Below, in pieces: positions 1-8,025 of a stretch of 12,792 nucleotides of DNA. Made by a program: the position numbers and the translations under genes. Each line of letters opens with the position of its first letter. Positions within the stretch are counted from its first letter, which is position 1. This DNA is from Entamoeba invadens IP1 (Eukaryota > Evosea > Mastigamoebida > Endamoebidae), in assembly GCF_000330505.1 (NCBI RefSeq), contig NW_004440189.1, positions 394,701 through 407,492 on the forward strand. The letters are read 5' to 3'. Under the pieces are notes generated by a model, which saw nothing but the letters and a program-made list of their open reading frames with translations, ran no database searches and had not been told where the DNA came from.

Positions 1-1
1 A

Positions 2-94
2 CAAGAAGCAATTGAAGCAATTATCAAGGTACACTCGAGTTGTAAATTGACAAGAATCCGCACCAAAAGTCCATGTGTTTATACAAAAACATAA
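2..94 (+). CDS. possible C-terminal end of an unidentified gene running off the left edge
   Basis: A frame open from the first bases of the window reads about 30 residues, beginning QEAIEAIIKVHSSCK, and closes with TAA at 92-94. Its base composition is clearly richer in G+C than the AT-rich sequence that follows, and codon use is varied, as expected for coding DNA. No family is recognisable from so short a piece. It could equally be chance or a transposon remnant. It lies outside the nested transposon block, so if real it would be the nearest host gene. Confidence 0.3.
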   Translation, partial: QEAIEAIIKVHSSCKLTRIRTKSPCVYTKT

Positions 95-505
95 TGCGTT
101 GTTCTTATTCTAAACAATTAAACGATTCACTTTATTATTTTATGTTTACACGTGTCACGTTTTTTTCTCAAAAAAACAAAAAATACATTTTGTCATTTTT
201 CTAGATTGTGGATAGTTTTACAAATTTCATTATTTTTTAGTTTTTTTGCCAGAAATTAAAAAAGAAAAGAAAAAAAATTACACACCTTGGGAAAACCATT
301 TTCATGACTCCACACACTGATAGAATTTTTACTGTAATTTTTGAATAAATAAAAAATAATGATCTGTTTTATTGTTTATTATAATTGTGTTTTTAAGAAC
401 AAAAAATAGTATTAAAATGGTTTTGAATATATATTTAAATAGTAAAAAATTGATGAAATGGGTATTTTCGAGTATAAAGGGAGACGCCCGCTATACTGTA
501 TTTAT
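95..505. other. AT-rich flank left of the transposon block, no gene seen
   Basis: Mostly A and T runs with no usable reading frame on either strand. A small G+C island at about 479-495 (gggagacgcccgc) lies just outside the left end of the outer element. No promoter or terminator motif can be supported. Confidence 0.5.
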
Positions 506-509
506 ATAA

Positions 510-569
510 AGTGAGGCGAGAAACCCGCACCTGGAGAAAAACCCGCACCCATTTTCCTTTTTCTTCTTT
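510..569 (+). repeat. left TIR of outermost element with duplicated internal unit
   Basis: Contains two copies of a unit ending AAACCCGCACC (about 521-531 and 539-549) joined by TGGAG, followed by a pyrimidine-rich stretch. It matches the inverted end at 11600-11653 and, more distantly (32 of 40 positions), the end of the inner sister element at 2493-2532. Paired internal repeats in a TIR usually mark double transposase-binding sites; that role is inferred. Confidence 0.75.
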
Positions 570-2487
570 TACCCAAATTATTGTGTTTTTTACTTCCAGA
601 ACACGGAAAAAATAAAAAAGTTGGGTTATTATAATTTATTTTTATTTCTTTTTCTTCCTTTTTAGTGTTTTTTATTTAAAAATAAAAAATGATTCGAGTT
701 TGATTCAAAATAAACTATCAAAGAACAAAAATGGCCCGGATTTTTACGTACTTTCAGTGTATTATAACAGTGTTTCAAATTTGTGTTTATTCAAAAAAAC
801 AAATATACTATTATATAAACTATATATAGTTTAATGATTTAAACTATATTTTTTAATTTGTAATAGTTTATCAAAACCCATTGTCTAAAAATAGTTCAAA
901 TTTTCACAAGACAAATTCTATAATATAGTAATGTATAGTAAAAATATTCAGAGATTTGCTTTTTTAAGACAAATGTTAATTTTTTGATCAAAATATTTTC
1001 TTTTATATCTATAATACTCACGAGTCAAATTCAATTACGTTTTCGTGGAGATGCTATATTATAGCTCGCTTGTGTGTTTAATATCACCATTTTTATATAA
1101 GTTCAAAAACGATAAAAAAAATCAAGATATGTAAGTTTTGACACATATCTTTTTAATTAATTTGTAAATAAAAACAAAAATTTTGATATGCAAACGAATG
1201 TACATCAACAATACTATAATGTGTCACTGCGTTATATCATACTGTAAGATCATACGAACAAGTTACAGAATGTGTTTTTTATAATAACAATCATTATTAA
1301 TTATAATAAAAATTTATTATATTTTAATATTTATTTTTTACAAATTTAAAAATTGTTTAACTTAAATTAAATAATATAAATAAAAATATTCATAAAAACA
1401 CCACCAACAAACTATACATATTATTATAATTATATTAATATAAACTATTATAATGACTTAAGTTGTTGAAAAATTAGATGGGTTTTATATCCACCATTTT
1501 TTTCAAAAAACTTTAGTGATAACTTAAAATTAAGATAAACAAGTTCAAATATTTAAACTCAATACAAACAACAGAAATGTGTTTGTGTTGAGTTGTTGCG
1601 GATCCCCATTACCGTTTGGCAATTTTATTAATTTATTTTAACACAGCGCATATTAATTAACAATTAGATAATGAAAATTACCCACAATTTATGTTTGTTT
1701 GAATGTTATTTATAATGTTTAAGTGGCTGATAAATTCAATTTATTAACTATTAGAAATGGGTTTAAAGTGTATATAAATTATTGATTACTTATTAGTATT
1801 TTTATGGTTAATAAACTGAATAACAATCTATAGTTTAGATACTATATTAAACTAATCAGTAATTAATTGTTTAAAAGATGTATTAGAAAGTGAACCTTAT
1901 ATTATATTTTTAATCTAAACATTTAATAAATTATATCAAAATTAAACCTAAAATATGTTCAAAAGCTTATTTATCACTTCATTAGAAATATCAGGATAAT
2001 ATATATTAATTTTTAATTTCCTAATAATTTATATTTGTTATTTAAGGTTAATTTCATGTAGTTTTTATATTGTATTTTAATTATAAGAACATTCTTAACC
2101 TTACGAAGTGAAAACTGGATAATTTATATCCTTGATTTTTTTACTAAAAATAAGTCACTTTTTTTATTTTTGTATTTGAACTAAAAAGATCTTTAATTAA
2201 GAACGGTGTGTCACAAACCAAATTATATAATGAAAAATTGATAAAAATCGAAGCGCTCTCATGAAAATTAATGTGTATGTCTCGTAACAGCAAGTATTGA
2301 CTATTTTTAACACATGGAAAATAGGAAACATGGGTCTGTAAAGACCAGTAGTTTGCGCGAAAACTAATCGATTTTGTGTTTTGAATTTATTTTTAATTGT
2401 TCTAAAAATAAATATGATCTAGATAAATTTTATCCAGATTTCACCTTCCCACAAAAAAAGTTGATTCAGTTGACTTGCTAAGGTTAA
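570..2487. other. non-coding AT-rich interior of the outermost element
   Basis: No reading frame of note on either strand. A perfect 16-bp palindrome, AAACTATATATAGTTT, lies at 817-832, and related AAACTATA motifs recur nearby at about 841-848. A GACAAATTCTA word at 910-920 has a counterpart at nearly the same distance from the end in the inner sister element (2885-2895). Small less AT-rich patches occur near 1597-1620 and 2250-2375 but show no coding sense. Confidence 0.5.
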
Positions 2488-2491
2488 TTAA
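2488..2491. repeat. TTAA target-site duplication, left copy
   Basis: TTAA immediately precedes the left end of the inner sister element (AGTAAGG from 2492) and also follows its right end at 11552-11555. Confidence 0.65.
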
Positions 2492-2533
2492 AGTAAGGCG
2501 AAAAAGTCGCACTTGGAGAAAAAGTCGCACCAC
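2492..2533 (+). repeat. left TIR of the TTAA element, duplicated AAAAAGTCGCAC unit
   Basis: Starts AGTAAGGCG and contains AAAAAGTCGCAC twice (2501-2512 and 2519-2530), separated by a short TGGAG-type linker. The same layout occurs in the outermost element, but there both units read CCCGCAC. The two units have therefore changed together between the subfamilies. Confidence 0.8.
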
Positions 2534-3683
2534 TAATCTAAAGACTTCTTTTTTTCCATTTTATACTTTTTTATCATTTTTATTTGATTATTTTTTATTT
2601 TTTGTTATAATTGATTCATTTACCTTCTTTTTATTTCTTTTTGCTGAAATGGTTTGAAACTTTTCTTGAATTATTCAAAATTGCAAATTTTTGTTAGGCA
2701 TTTTAAGCCTTTACTCATTATATCTAAACCCGAATTATTAAACTAAAAACATGTATATTTTACTTTGCATTTTTTGTTTAAATTTTTAAAACTATTAACA
2801 ATAATTTATTATATTATTTAAACTATATTTTAATAGAAACTATATATTATATTAATAGCATTTGTCGGGTCTATAAATAAAAAAGACAAATTCTAAAGGT
2901 TTAGTTTCATCCCCCAAAAAAGAGAAACATATCTAAATTTTTATAAAAATGTTTATGTTTGAATTAAAAAAATTACAATTGTAACTCCAATGCACCACAA
3001 TGGATAACGATAAAACTTAAGTATACGATATTGCCTTTATAAGTTGTGTTTTTTGAATCTCATATTTTGCGACCATATTACTAATTTATAGTTTTCAATC
3101 AAAACATATCTATGTTTTTGTTGAAATGTTTAAAAAGCAACTCCATCTTTTATACAAAATATACAATATTATTCTGATAGTATTAGCACACATGAATAAA
3201 TTGGCAATTCGTTTTTCTATTTTAAAATGTCACACATTGGAGATACACAGATTATCAAAAACATGATCAACTTTTTAAAAATTAAACAATTAAAAATAAT
3301 TAAACGATGTTAATAGTTATTTATTGTATTATAATAAAATAATAATATTTTATAAGTATTTTAATAAATTTAATTATCAAAATTAAAAATGATGAAGTCA
3401 TAAAATGATGTTTAGAAAACTTAGTTCATGTTGCTTTCATTATCTTATTTTAACCAAAACAAGAGAATTCTCTTGTTAAAGTATTGCTTACAATAACACT
3501 ATTTTCAATTGTCATATTAAAACTCTGATAATATAAAATAATAAATATTGATTAATTGGCTTGCTCACAATAATAAAAATTACTATAAATTATATTCATA
3601 TTTTATAATAATTACCCTATTTTAATTAAACCTCTGAGTTGAATATAATTATTTCCAAAAAGTTTGATCTTGAAAACAACCAA
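2534..3683. other. AT-rich left interior of the TTAA element, no gene seen
   Basis: Begins with a long pyrimidine-rich, T-tract stretch (about 2546-2640) like the one beside the other TIRs. The GACAAATTCTA word at 2885-2895 parallels 910-920. No convincing coding frame is present; the frame running through the TIR into this stretch (2475-2657) is composed of TIR codons followed by Phe/Leu-rich low complexity. Confidence 0.45.
3458..3477. repeat. perfect 20-bp palindrome
   Basis: AACAAGAGAATTCTCTTGTT reads identically on both strands and is centred on an EcoRI-type GAATTC. It is much less AT-only than the surrounding sequence, so chance is less likely than for the many AT palindromes here. 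It could be a binding site for a dimeric protein or a recombination or extrusion site; nothing in the context decides. Confidence 0.8.
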
Positions 3684-3923
3684 ATGGGAAACGAATCGAG
3701 GAGGTCTAATATGGCGACCTTCATTTGTAATGATAAAATAATTGTTGAAAAAGACCAAAAAATTGCCATGTTTTGTCATAAACATAGCAATGAACCTGAA
3801 TTGCTCACTCTAAGGGATATCAGACTAGGTAATATGTTTAAATATGAATTTACAATTTTCAATAGCCAATGTACATGGGAAAACGTGCAATTCACATCAC
3901 AAACGAGATCTTATTATTTTTAA
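3684..3923 (+). pseudogene. short unidentified open frame, possible coding remnant
   Basis: An ATG at 3684 opens a frame of about 80 codons, ending TAA at 3921-3923; the frame is open back to about 3639. Composition is visibly less AT-rich than its neighbours and residue use is mixed, with Cys and His pairs (FICNDK, MFCHKHSNEP) and an aromatic C-terminal end (TRSYYF). I do not recognise a family. It could be a decayed transposase piece of the TTAA element, a captured host exon, or chance. The TRSYY ending followed, after an AT-rich gap, by the HNH-containing island at 4274-4420 might be two parts of one broken zinc-finger region, which is speculative. Confidence 0.25.
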
Positions 3924-4270
3924 AATATAGCAGTACTAACTAAATGCACCACATTCACATTTAACACAACCTTTTGACGATTATTTTGATATCTAAAAGT
4001 TTGTTTAATATTCTTAAATGTAAAATATAAGTAATAATTAAAACTAATTATATTCTATTTTATTATTATGTTTATAATTATTAGTAATACAATGATGTTG
4101 TCAAATTATAAACTGAATTTTATAAGTTATTTTTGACTTTTACAAACAGTTATTTGTTATATTAAATTATAAAAATTAAAACCAGTTTTATTCAACGACA
4201 GCGTCGGATGTGACTTTTACTATGTGCAGACACATAAATATTGGATTTTCATTCAAAGTGAGATTCGTAA
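3924..4270. other. AT-rich gap between two coding-like islands
   Basis: Low-complexity AT sequence from 3924 to about 4190, then less AT-rich sequence leading into the next island. No complete frame, RNA gene or repeat is recognised. Confidence 0.4.
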
Positions 4271-4273
4271 TAA

Positions 4274-4504
4274 AGCGGGTTTTTACAATTGAAAGAACCT
4301 GAAAGAGTCGCAAAGGTAACGAGGAATTATTTGCCGGGTAGGAAACCAGTTATTCACAACCACAATCCAGACTCTGATTCTTTAAGCAAAAACCCAAGTC
4401 GTGAAGAAAAACTAATCATTGTTAAACTAATCAATTTATTTTGTTTAATAATTTTAAATTTATTTTATTATTATTTAAAAATAAAACAAATTATCGATGT
4501 TTAA
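4274..4504 (+). pseudogene. coding remnant with a FLYWCH-like tail (tentative)
   Basis: A frame open after TAA at 4271-4273 reads, at about 4304-4400, RVAKVTRNYLPGRKPVIHNH followed by NPDSDSLSKNPSREEK, then collapses into AT-driven Leu/Ile/Lys sequence before TAA at 4502-4504. A basic strand followed by HNH and Pro/Asp-Ser residues resembles the end of FLYWCH/WRKY-like zinc fingers found at the N-terminus of MULE transposases. The Cys pair that should precede it is not visible in frame, and there is no ATG start. The resemblance is by eye only. Alternatives are a host exon fragment or coincidence. Confidence 0.25.
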
Positions 4505-4841
4505 GTTTTTAATAATAACTATATTAAATTAATTAATAATTTTTATAATTCAATTTAAATTTTATTTGAAAGTAAACTTTCTAACATAAAAATGTATCAT
4601 TTTTTATTATTTAATACATTATTGTTTTATTATTTAATTGGATAATAAAAGATAATCAAATCGAAATAATAATTAAATCAATTATTGGGTTTTATTTAAG
4701 TTTCAAATAGTAGTGAAACCCAATTCTAGGAGCAATAATATAATAAGAATAATCTTTTTATCAATAATTTGGAATAATACAATATCAAGTTTTGCCGATG
4801 CATTTTTATTCAAATAAAAAACAAAAAAAATAATAAAGAAT
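4505..4841. other. AT-rich right interior of the TTAA element, no gene seen
   Basis: AT-rich sequence with no credible frame. Its last ~45 bp before the TIR contain A/T tracts that mirror the tract region inside the left TIR. A minus-strand open frame crossing this stretch (5041-4703) is made of TIR and AT-rich DNA and is not a gene. Confidence 0.45.
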
Positions 4842-4865
4842 GTGGTGCGACTTTTTCTCCAGGTG
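4842..4865 (-). repeat. inner half of the right TIR of the TTAA element, cut by the hAT
   Basis: Read on the minus strand this is CACCTGGAGAAAAAGTCGCA followed by CCAC, the inner unit of the TTAA element's TIR. The outer unit is missing here and found instead at 11534-11551, beyond the hAT. The last six bases (4860-4865) are the hAT duplication CAGGTG. Confidence 0.8.
4860..4865. repeat. CAGGTG target-site duplication of the hAT, left copy
   Basis: CAGGTG directly precedes the hAT end CATAGTCCGG. The same six bases follow the other hAT end at 11528-11533. Removing the element and one copy restores a continuous TIR of the host element, which fixes the duplication at 6 bp. Confidence 0.85.
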
Positions 4866-4883
4866 CATAGTCCGGCAAACAGA
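4866..4883 (+). repeat. left TIR of the hAT element
   Basis: CATAGTCCGGCAAACAGA matches the inverted right end at 11510-11527 at 17 of 18 positions. Short imperfect TIRs are typical of hATs. Confidence 0.8.
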
Positions 4884-4897
4884 TTCAAAAAACGTAC

Positions 4898-4915
4898 GTT
4901 ATAAATTCGGCAATG
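4898..4915 (+). repeat. subterminal inverted box of the hAT, left
   Basis: GTTATAAATTCGGCAATG resembles, in inverted orientation, the segment at 11463-11483 (TTATAA followed by CGGCAA and TG). CGGCAA also occurs in the TIR itself, 7 bases from each tip. Repeated subterminal words commonly serve as hAT transposase binding sites; that role is inferred. Confidence 0.55.
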
Positions 4916-5868
4916 CATTTTTTTGAAATTTCTCAAGTTTTGAACTTTCCAAAAATTTTGCATAAGGATCACATTTTCAAATAACATTTTAAAGTAAAAC
5001 TCATAAATTATCATTATCAAAATAATTTTAATAAAATTCATTTGAATAACAATATGAAGTATACATTACATTTTCTATAACAAAACAATTATTCTAACCC
5101 AATTAAAAACATGAAATTTTAAACTAAATTTTGATAGTTAAATATAACAACTAATTGTTATAATGACCATTCAATAATAATTAAACCTAACATATTGAAA
5201 GTAATATAATATAATTATACTATAATTATACTAATAAATTTTTAAAAATTAAATAAAAATTATTTAATAATATAATATAAACTATTATAATTAATGGCAA
5301 TTGTTTATAATATAAATATAAAAAAATATTAAAATATTAACTACAATAATAAAAAATGTGTATTAAAAATGATGATAATATGTATACCAAATAATAGTAC
5401 AATTTTCTTGATATAACATTAATATCAACTTTAAAAACTATTCTTTCAATTAAATACAACCATATATAATAGTAAAATTAAACAAAACGTTCTATTTATA
5501 AAATTTAAATTATATATTAACCATTATAAAATCATTAATTATAGTTTAATTTCATAAAAAATTTATTATACAAATTAAAAAAATTTTTAAAACAATAATA
5601 CACAATTGAATTTACTTATTACCATATTTTTTGTTTAATTCATTTTATTTTTTAATGTGTATTAATTTATTAACATTTATAATAATTGATAAGTATTTTA
5701 TAACTTGAATATTAACAATTATATTATTTTATATTAATTTTTTTATTATATTAAAATTCACAAATTATTATTATATTAAATTATAATTAACATAAATGTC
5801 AAACCAAACCCACCTTAAGAACAATCAATTACATCATCTGTTTTTCATTACCTTTTGAATAAAATTAC
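4916..5868. other. non-coding AT-rich left part of the hAT
   Basis: Dense AT sequence with many A and T tracts and no credible reading frame or structured RNA. It corresponds to the 3' non-coding side of the hAT transposase, further displaced by the pogo insertion. Confidence 0.5.
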
Positions 5869-5870
5869 TA
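5869..5870. repeat. TA target-site duplication of the pogo-like element, left
   Basis: TA precedes CAGTCAAACC; TA also follows the right end at 7724-7725. TA duplication is the rule for the Tc1/mariner/pogo superfamily. Confidence 0.8.
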
Positions 5871-5930
5871 CAGTCAAACCTCTCAATTTTGACATTTTTA
5901 GAAATTGAAAACCTTTTGATTTTGACATTT
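5871..5930 (+). repeat. left TIR of the pogo-like element, two tandem boxes
   Basis: The outer box (5871-5896) matches the right tip with 2 mismatches in about 24 bases. The inner box (5912-5930, CCTTTTGATTTTGACATTT) matches 7681-7699 with one mismatch. The boxes resemble each other (both end in TTTTGACATTT). About 15 bases lie between them here that are absent from the right end, so the TIR is asymmetric. Confidence 0.85.
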
Positions 5931-6001
5931 CAAGATAACGGAACAACAAGAAAAAACGCAAAAAAAGATTTTTAAAAACTTTAAACTTGATAAACAAACA
6001 C

Positions 6002-7575
6002 ATGAAAAGAATTAATGATCACAAACCAGTTAAAAGAAAACTCACTTCTTTAACTGTAGATGAAAAAGCTGATATTATTAAAAAGAAACTAGTTTTGACT
6101 GATGAACGTGTTGCAGAATGGGCATACAGTACATACAGCTTATCCAAAAAACCTTCTCGGAGTTGGATCACCGGGCTTTCAATTGACAAACCACTTGTTG
6201 ACAAAAGATTGCTAAGTAAAGTTAAATACCCACTTTTTGAACAAAATCTGATGCTTGCCATAAACATGCTATTGGAAAATAACACACCGATACATGACGA
6301 TGTTATTATATACTTGGCCAACAGAACAAAGCTTAATATGAGTCAAGACAGTTATTTGATCAATCTTACTTTATCAAACGGGTGGTTAGATTCTTTCAAA
6401 AAACGACACTCTCTCAGTATACACAAGCAGTATGGAGAAGCTCCTGTTGTTGACTTATCAATATGTCGTGATTACATCGAAACAATTCGAGTTATTGTAA
6501 AACACTTCCTTGATACTTATGGCCAAGAATCAATCTTCAATGGAGATGAAACTGGTCTTAACATACACTTTCTCGAACCATCATCGTTGAACATCAAAGA
6601 AGGAAAGGAAATTGGAATCGAGTGTAATAAATACGGTTTACTGTATTTCTTGTTACAGATGTTACTGGTAAAAACCGAAGAAACCCAGTGGTAATTGGCA
6701 AGTCAGTAAAACCAAGAGTAATGACAAAGCAGATAAAACAGAAAAACCACATCATTTATTTAGATCAACAAAATGCTTGGATGAGCACTGTAATTTTTCA
6801 AAGATACATACTGGATTGGGATGCCGAAATAACCAACTCTCCAAATCCACACAAAATTATGTTCATCATTGACAACTGTTCAACACACAATTTGTTTATA
6901 AAAGTCGACACTGAAATCAAAGTTATGAAACTTAACTATATATTCGTGATCTTTCTTCCGCCTAACGTAACTTCGGTTTATCAGCCTCTCGACATGGGTA
7001 TCATATACACTTTCAAGAAAAATTACTGAAAGCTATTTCTGCGCAATTTGGTCAATGTCGTTGAACACAATGTTAAAAATGTCACTTCTGATTCAAAGAA
7101 AGAAATAAAAAAAGCTTAGAAGCTTCCTTTTGTAGAGTGTTTGCCTTTTATTGACAGAGCTTGGTTGAGTGTAGAAAACAAAACAGTAACCAAATGTTGG
7201 TATAAAACCACACTGTTGGGAGAACCTCGAGAAAGTTACATTGATGAAAACAACGAAAACGACATTGAAATACAAAGTTCGATTGAAAAGCTAAGTAAAA
7301 GTGGTGTTGTAATCGAGAAAAGTTCAGATGAAGAATTTGTAGATAGAATGGATGAAAAGATACCACCTTTTATAACAAACAATGAACTTGAAATATTGGA
7401 ATTTTCGAAAGAGACAACACAATTGGGAAATGTAACTACATTTGAAGATGAATTGTATACAGATGCCGATTCGTTATTGAAAAGAGTTATGGATTCAGAA
7501 ATGCCAGAAAAAGAGAAAATAACAATTCTTAATTTTATATCAAAAGTGTTTAAAACTGCTTCTGAATACGTTTAA
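6002..7575 (+). pseudogene. pogo/Tigger-like DDE transposase, broken
   Basis: Cut-and-paste transposase that would bind the TIRs and excise and insert the element at TA. Starting at the ATG at 6002, residues ~8-60 form a basic psq/HTH domain (KRKLTSLTVDEKADIIKKK) and ~75-150 a CENP-B-type Tc5 HTH (YPLFEQ, NGWLDSFKKRHSLS). The DDE domain follows: first Asp in IFNGDETGL (6545-6547), second in FIIDNCSTH (6871-6873), third in PPNVTSVYQPLDMGI (6991-6993). A family-typical C-terminal part follows (RAWLSV, 7159 on), then an acidic tail. Breaks: a one-base frameshift near 6625-6633, where the product leaves frame just before FTVFLVTDVTGK, then TGA at 7027-7029 and TAG at 7117-7119 in frame. All three catalytic Asp codons survive. 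Total ~524 codons, normal for the family. No intron signal would explain the breaks. Confidence 0.9.
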
Positions 7576-7680
7576 ATGGGTTTTACCATAATTTAGTTTT
7601 TGCCTTGTTTTATCTTTGCGACTTATTACTGGACCTTTGAATTTTGACAATAGTATTTTTTATTAATAATAAATAATTAA

Positions 7681-7723
7681 AAATGTCAGAATCAAAAGGT
7701 GTCAGAATTGAAAGGTTTGACTG
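7681..7723 (-). repeat. right TIR of the pogo-like element
   Basis: Inverted copy of the left TIR without the ~15-base spacer between its two boxes. It ends GGTTTGACTG and is followed by TA at 7724-7725. Confidence 0.85.
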
Positions 7724-7725
7724 TA

Positions 7726-8025
7726 TCTAAATCAACAATTATGGGGTATTAAGTAATTTAAAAAATATTAATAAATATATTATAACCAAAATTTGTTATA
7801 ATATATTAGTTTTTAATAATTAGATATTTAGACAAAATAATAAATTAAATTATTTTATGACAATTTTACTATTATATTTAACTTAATAAAAAAAATAATT
7901 AATCATTAATTAATTGATTTATTTATTAATTAATAAAATAAATTAATAAATTAATAAATTATAAAAACAGATCAAAATCAATTTAAAGAAATTTTTGTCT
8001 TCTCTCAATAAGTACCAAGTGCTTC
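7726..8025. other. low-complexity AT stretch downstream of the hAT transposase
   Basis: Resumes the hAT sequence after the pogo insertion. From about 7880 to 7965 it consists of TTAATTAATA/ATAAATTAAT runs. This is the 3' side of the minus-strand hAT transposase; no poly(A) signal can be singled out in such sequence. Confidence 0.5.

Larger units (their letters stand above)
5871..7723 (+). mobile_element. pogo/Tigger-like transposon (Tc1/mariner superfamily), dead
   Basis: The 1,853-bp element begins CAGTCAAACCTCTCAATTTT and ends with its inverted counterpart at 7681-7723, flanked by TA on both sides. CAGTCAAACCTC-like tips are common in pogo/Tigger elements. It carries one plus-strand transposase with HTH, CENP-B-type and DDE domains (6002-7575), disabled by a frameshift and two stops. 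It lies wholly inside the non-coding left part of the hAT and is the innermost, hence youngest, insertion seen. Its low number of lesions and nearly matching TIRs suggest that it was active not very long ago. Confidence 0.9.

Noticed and set aside
2475..2657. 60-residue open frame with RRKSRTWRKSRTT at its start
   Set aside because: The basic repeat is only the duplicated TIR read in frame, followed by T-tract-derived Phe/Leu. It has no gene-like features.
4256..4290. A further decayed copy of the TTAA-element TIR (AAAGTGAG with GCGGGTTTTT nearby)
   Set aside because: The two words lie in opposite orientation and without the TGGAG linker; likely chance.
4317..4345. A further hAT end (TTTGCCGGGTAGG) within the TTAA element
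   Set aside because: Shares CCGGCAAATA with the hAT tip but lacks the CATAGT tip and any partner or duplication.
4703..5041. 112-residue minus-strand open frame
   Set aside because: It crosses the hAT/TTAA-element junction and consists of TIR and AT-rich sequence; two unrelated elements cannot share a gene there.
6019..6321. Minus-strand frame opposite the pogo transposase, and similar frames at 7093-7366
   Set aside because: Antisense shadows of the recognisable transposase; no family features.
6600..6700. An intron in the pogo transposase
   Set aside because: The protein alignment by eye is continuous across a one-base shift, leaving no sequence to remove.
6688..7119. Reassigned stop codons (alternative genetic code) as an explanation for the interrupted transposases
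   Set aside because: TAA, TGA and TAG all occur as interruptions, together with frameshifts, so decay is the simpler reading.
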